DNA of 6,638 bases from Actinomycetota bacterium. GTDB taxonomy: Bacteria; Actinomycetota; Actinomycetes; Actinomycetales; Angustibacteraceae. The notes beneath the pieces were generated by a model. It worked only from the letters and a program-made list of their open reading frames with translations, ran no database searches and was not told the DNA's origin. Below are positions 5,130 to 6,638 of the stretch, piece by piece; the stretch's first letter is position 1; the number at the start of each line of letters is the position of its first letter. The stretch covers positions 1 through 6,638 of the forward strand of contig JACMOY010000460.1 in the NCBI GenBank assembly GCA_014377795.1, given 5' to 3'. Made by a program: the position numbers and the translations under genes.

Positions 5130-6256
5130 GCGGGTCGCGCCGACGGGGCCTGGCGACCAACCTGATCACCGCGCAGGTCGTCGTCGTGGCGGTGGGTGCG
5201 CTCACCCTGGCGCTGACCGCCACGGTGGTGGCGCCGCCGCTGTTCCGCCGCCACCTCTCGCGTGCGGGGATCACCTCGGCGCCCGTCCGCCGGCACGCCG
5301 AGGAAGCCTTCGTGTCGACGTTCACCCTCTCGCTGGCCGCCGCCACCGCGGCGGCCCTGCTGGCTGCTGGCGTGGCGTCGTGGATCCTGGTGCGCCAGGT
5401 CAGCGCGCCGGTCGAGGCGCTGGCCCGCACCGCTGACGCCTTGGCAGCCGGGCACCTGAGCACGCCGCCGCCGAGCATGGGGTCGAGCTCAGAACTCGGA
5501 CGACTGTCGGACGCGTTCTCCCGCATGGCCATTCGACTCGCCGACACCGACGCTTCCCGCTCGCGGCTGCTCTCAGACCTCTCCCACGAGCTGCGCACCC
5601 CGCTGGCGACGATCTCCGCGTACATCGACGGCATGCAGGACGACGTGCTCGCGCGCGACGCGCAGTCGTGGGACACGATGCGGGCGCAGGTGAGCCGGCT
5701 GTCCCGACTGACGACCGACGTCCGCGACGCTGCGGCGGCACAGGAGGGGACGCTGTCGCTGCAGCCCCGGGTCATCGACCCCGCGAGGCTCGCCCACGAC
5801 GCCGTCGACGCCGCCGCCCCTCGCTTCGCCACCCGCGGGGTCCACCTCTCGTACGCGGGGCCGACGACGGGCCTCGGGGTCGTCGGCGACCCTGAGCGCC
5901 TGGCCCAGGTGCTGGCCAACCTGCTCGACAACGCGCTGCGACACACGCCCTCCGGCGGGCACGTCACCCTCGGCGTCCGCAGCGCCGCCACCCGCGTGCT
6001 GCTGGTCGTGACCGACGACGGGGACGGCATCGCCACCGACCAGCTCGAGGCCGTCTTCGACCGCTTTCACCGTGGTGACCCGTCGCGGGCCACCGGTGAC
6101 GACCACGGCAGCGGACTCGGTCTGACGATCGCGCGGGCGATCGTCACCACACACGCCGGGACCCTGGTCGCCGCCAGTCCCGGTGTCGGCCACGGCACCA
6201 CCGTCACCATGAGCCTGCCCGCCTCGACGGTGCAGTCACCGCGAAAGCCTGGTTGA
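5126..6256 (+). CDS. Membrane sensor histidine kinase (HAMP-HisKA-HATPase)
   Basis: A 376-residue sensor kinase that should phosphorylate the preceding regulator. It has a basic N terminus, TM1 at about 13-37, a short external loop of roughly 30 residues (38-65) with the segment HAEEAF (57-62), and TM2 at about 66-89. HAMP follows (about 87-140), then HisKA with phosphoacceptor His154 in LSHELRTPL. The HATPase domain has an N-box with Asn265 and Asn269 (NLLDNALRHT), a G1 box DDGDG (297-301), an F-box FDRFHRG (311-317) and a G2 box GSGLGL (328-333). All motifs are intact. So small an external loop suggests sensing at or in the membrane, or through an accessory protein such as the SHOCT protein; this is inference. 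The GTG start 5126 overlaps the regulator stop. An upstream in-frame extension to 4988 is rejected because it lies antiframe inside the regulator. The last 53 nt overlap a convergent minus-strand frame. Confidence 0.96.
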   Translation: MSGSRRRGLATNLITAQVVVVAVGALTLALTATVVAPPLFRRHLSRAGITSAPVRRHAEEAFVSTFTLSLAAATAAALLAAGVASWILVRQVSAPVEALARTADALAAGHLSTPPPSMGSSSELGRLSDAFSRMAIRLADTDASRSRLLSDLSHELRTPLATISAYIDGMQDDVLARDAQSWDTMRAQVSRLSRLTTDVRDAAAAQEGTLSLQPRVIDPARLAHDAVDAAAPRFATRGVHLSYAGPTTGLGVVGDPERLAQVLANLLDNALRHTPSGGHVTLGVRSAATRVLLVVTDDGDGIATDQLEAVFDRFHRGDPSRATGDDHGSGLGLTIARAIVTTHAGTLVAASPGVGHGTTVTMSLPASTVQSPRKPG

Positions 6257-6500
6257 CCTCGGTTTGAGGGGTGTGGACGTAGAAGGTGCCGTCGGCGTTG
6301 CGGCGTGACATGTCGGTCTCGGGCTGGCCCGCCTTGCCGCCGGCGGTGATGCACCCGCCCGGGGTGGTGCGGACCGGGTTGCTGGCCCGGGTCGGGCACA
6401 GGAGCTCGACCCCCGCAACGCTGGCGGTCGCACCCTTGTCTTCGCTGATGAGCCGTTGGTCGTACGACCAACGTCGCCCCTCGCCGGCACCCTCGATCAC
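6204..6500 (-). CDS. Uncharacterised frame, probably 3' part of a broken gene
   Basis: From GTG 6500 this frame gives 98 residues. I do not recognise the protein. It has a balanced composition unlike the Arg/Pro/Ala-rich shadow frames nearby, for example RRWSYDQRLISEDKG and NADGTFYVHTPQTEVNQAF, and mostly G/C third positions, so it is or was coding. It has two cysteines (LLCPTR, GGCITA) and no signal peptide or membrane segment. The coding look extends upstream of the GTG (AVNQEWPPT) to a TGA in this frame near 6558. A different frame looks coding from there to the window edge. Either the GTG is the true start of a small gene (AGGAG lies 12 nt before it, a long spacing), or this is the tail of a frameshifted gene entering from the right. 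Its stop lies inside the kinase 3' end (53-nt convergent overlap). A perfect palindrome lies at 6454-6473. Confidence 0.4.
   Translation of the reverse strand: MIEGAGEGRRWSYDQRLISEDKGATASVAGVELLCPTRASNPVRTTPGGCITAGGKAGQPETDMSRRNADGTFYVHTPQTEVNQAFAVTAPSRRAGSW
6454..6473. repeat. Perfect 20-bp palindrome
   Basis: CGTTGGTCGTACGACCAACG is identical to its own reverse complement over 20 bp, with no spacer and no mismatch. It lies inside the uncharacterised minus-strand frame. It has the size and symmetry of an operator for a dimeric repressor (TetR-like or GntR-like), or could form a cruciform or RNA hairpin. Confidence 0.7.
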
Positions 6501-6519
6501 AGTCGGGGGCCACTCCTGA

Positions 6520-6638
6520 TTGACCGCTCCCGACCGAGGGTGCAGGGTGGAGACCGGTCAGTGCGAAGTCGACAAATGCGGCGCTGACGGAGCCCTCGAC
6601 GACGAGGCGCTCGTCCCTCTCCACGTGGAGGTCGAAAG
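6520..6638 (-). pseudogene. Possible upstream part of the same gene in another frame
   Basis: In the frame reading TTC GAC CTC CAC GTG from 6636, the protein looks coding: FDLHVERDERLVVEGSVSAA then FVDFALTGLHPAP. Third positions are mostly G/C until about 6530, after which they decay while the frame of the neighbouring 98-residue product becomes coding-like. Joining the two needs one base less in the sequence between roughly 6557 and 6503; a run of five C lies at 6503-6507. The gene continues beyond the right edge. Function not recognised. It may be a true pseudogene, a sequencing indel, or two unrelated frames. Confidence 0.3.

Noticed and set aside
6454..6473. FadR-type (GntR) operator
   Set aside because: The half-sites resemble TGGTC/GACCA, but the centre spacing is three bases longer than the known consensus, so no regulator is assigned.

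Overview
This 6.6 kb window is very GC-rich DNA with almost exclusive G/C at third codon positions, frequent GTG starts and GTGA stop/start overlaps. That points to a high-GC actinobacterium; the genus cannot be read from the sequence. Three gene blocks and one unclear right edge can be seen.

Left block (minus strand, 2221 down to 1): a three-gene run. It reads an alpha/beta-hydrolase of the homoserine O-acetyltransferase (MetX) superfamily (2221-1208), then a GT-B fold glycosyltransferase (1183-122), then the first 41 codons of a second, MurG/family-28-like glycosyltransferase that leaves the window (125-1). The two transferases overlap by GTGA. The hydrolase and the first transferase are separated by three tandem 14-bp units that together form a chain of GTGA overlaps. 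The genes look like part of a surface-glycan or small-molecule glycosylation cluster; the substrate is unknown.

Middle block (plus strand, 2384-3937, with coding signal back to about 2318): a soluble diguanylate cyclase, with an all-helical N-terminal half and a complete GGDEF domain including the RxxD inhibitory site. A near-perfect Shine-Dalgarno sequence lies about 70 nt before the first usable start codon, in front of continuous coding-like sequence that has no ATG/GTG/TTG. The start of this gene is therefore a real puzzle. The gene is divergent from the hydrolase operon across a short intergenic region.

Right block (plus strand, 4119-6256): a probable operon of a one-membrane-helix SHOCT protein, an OmpR/PhoB-type response regulator and its membrane histidine kinase (GTGA overlap). 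All catalytic motifs are intact. The likely role is an envelope stress- or metal-responsive two-component system, but the signal is not visible in the sequence.

Right edge (6257-6638): slightly less GC-rich. The minus strand shows coding-like sequence in two successive frames, suggesting a frameshifted or decayed gene that ends inside the kinase 3' end. Within it lies a perfect 20-bp palindrome (6454-6473). No RNA genes, insertion sequences, CRISPR arrays or phage genes were seen. Nothing here amounts to an obviously new system. The most unusual items are the GTGA relay at 1177-1218, the anomalous start of the diguanylate cyclase gene, and the palindrome in the broken gene.
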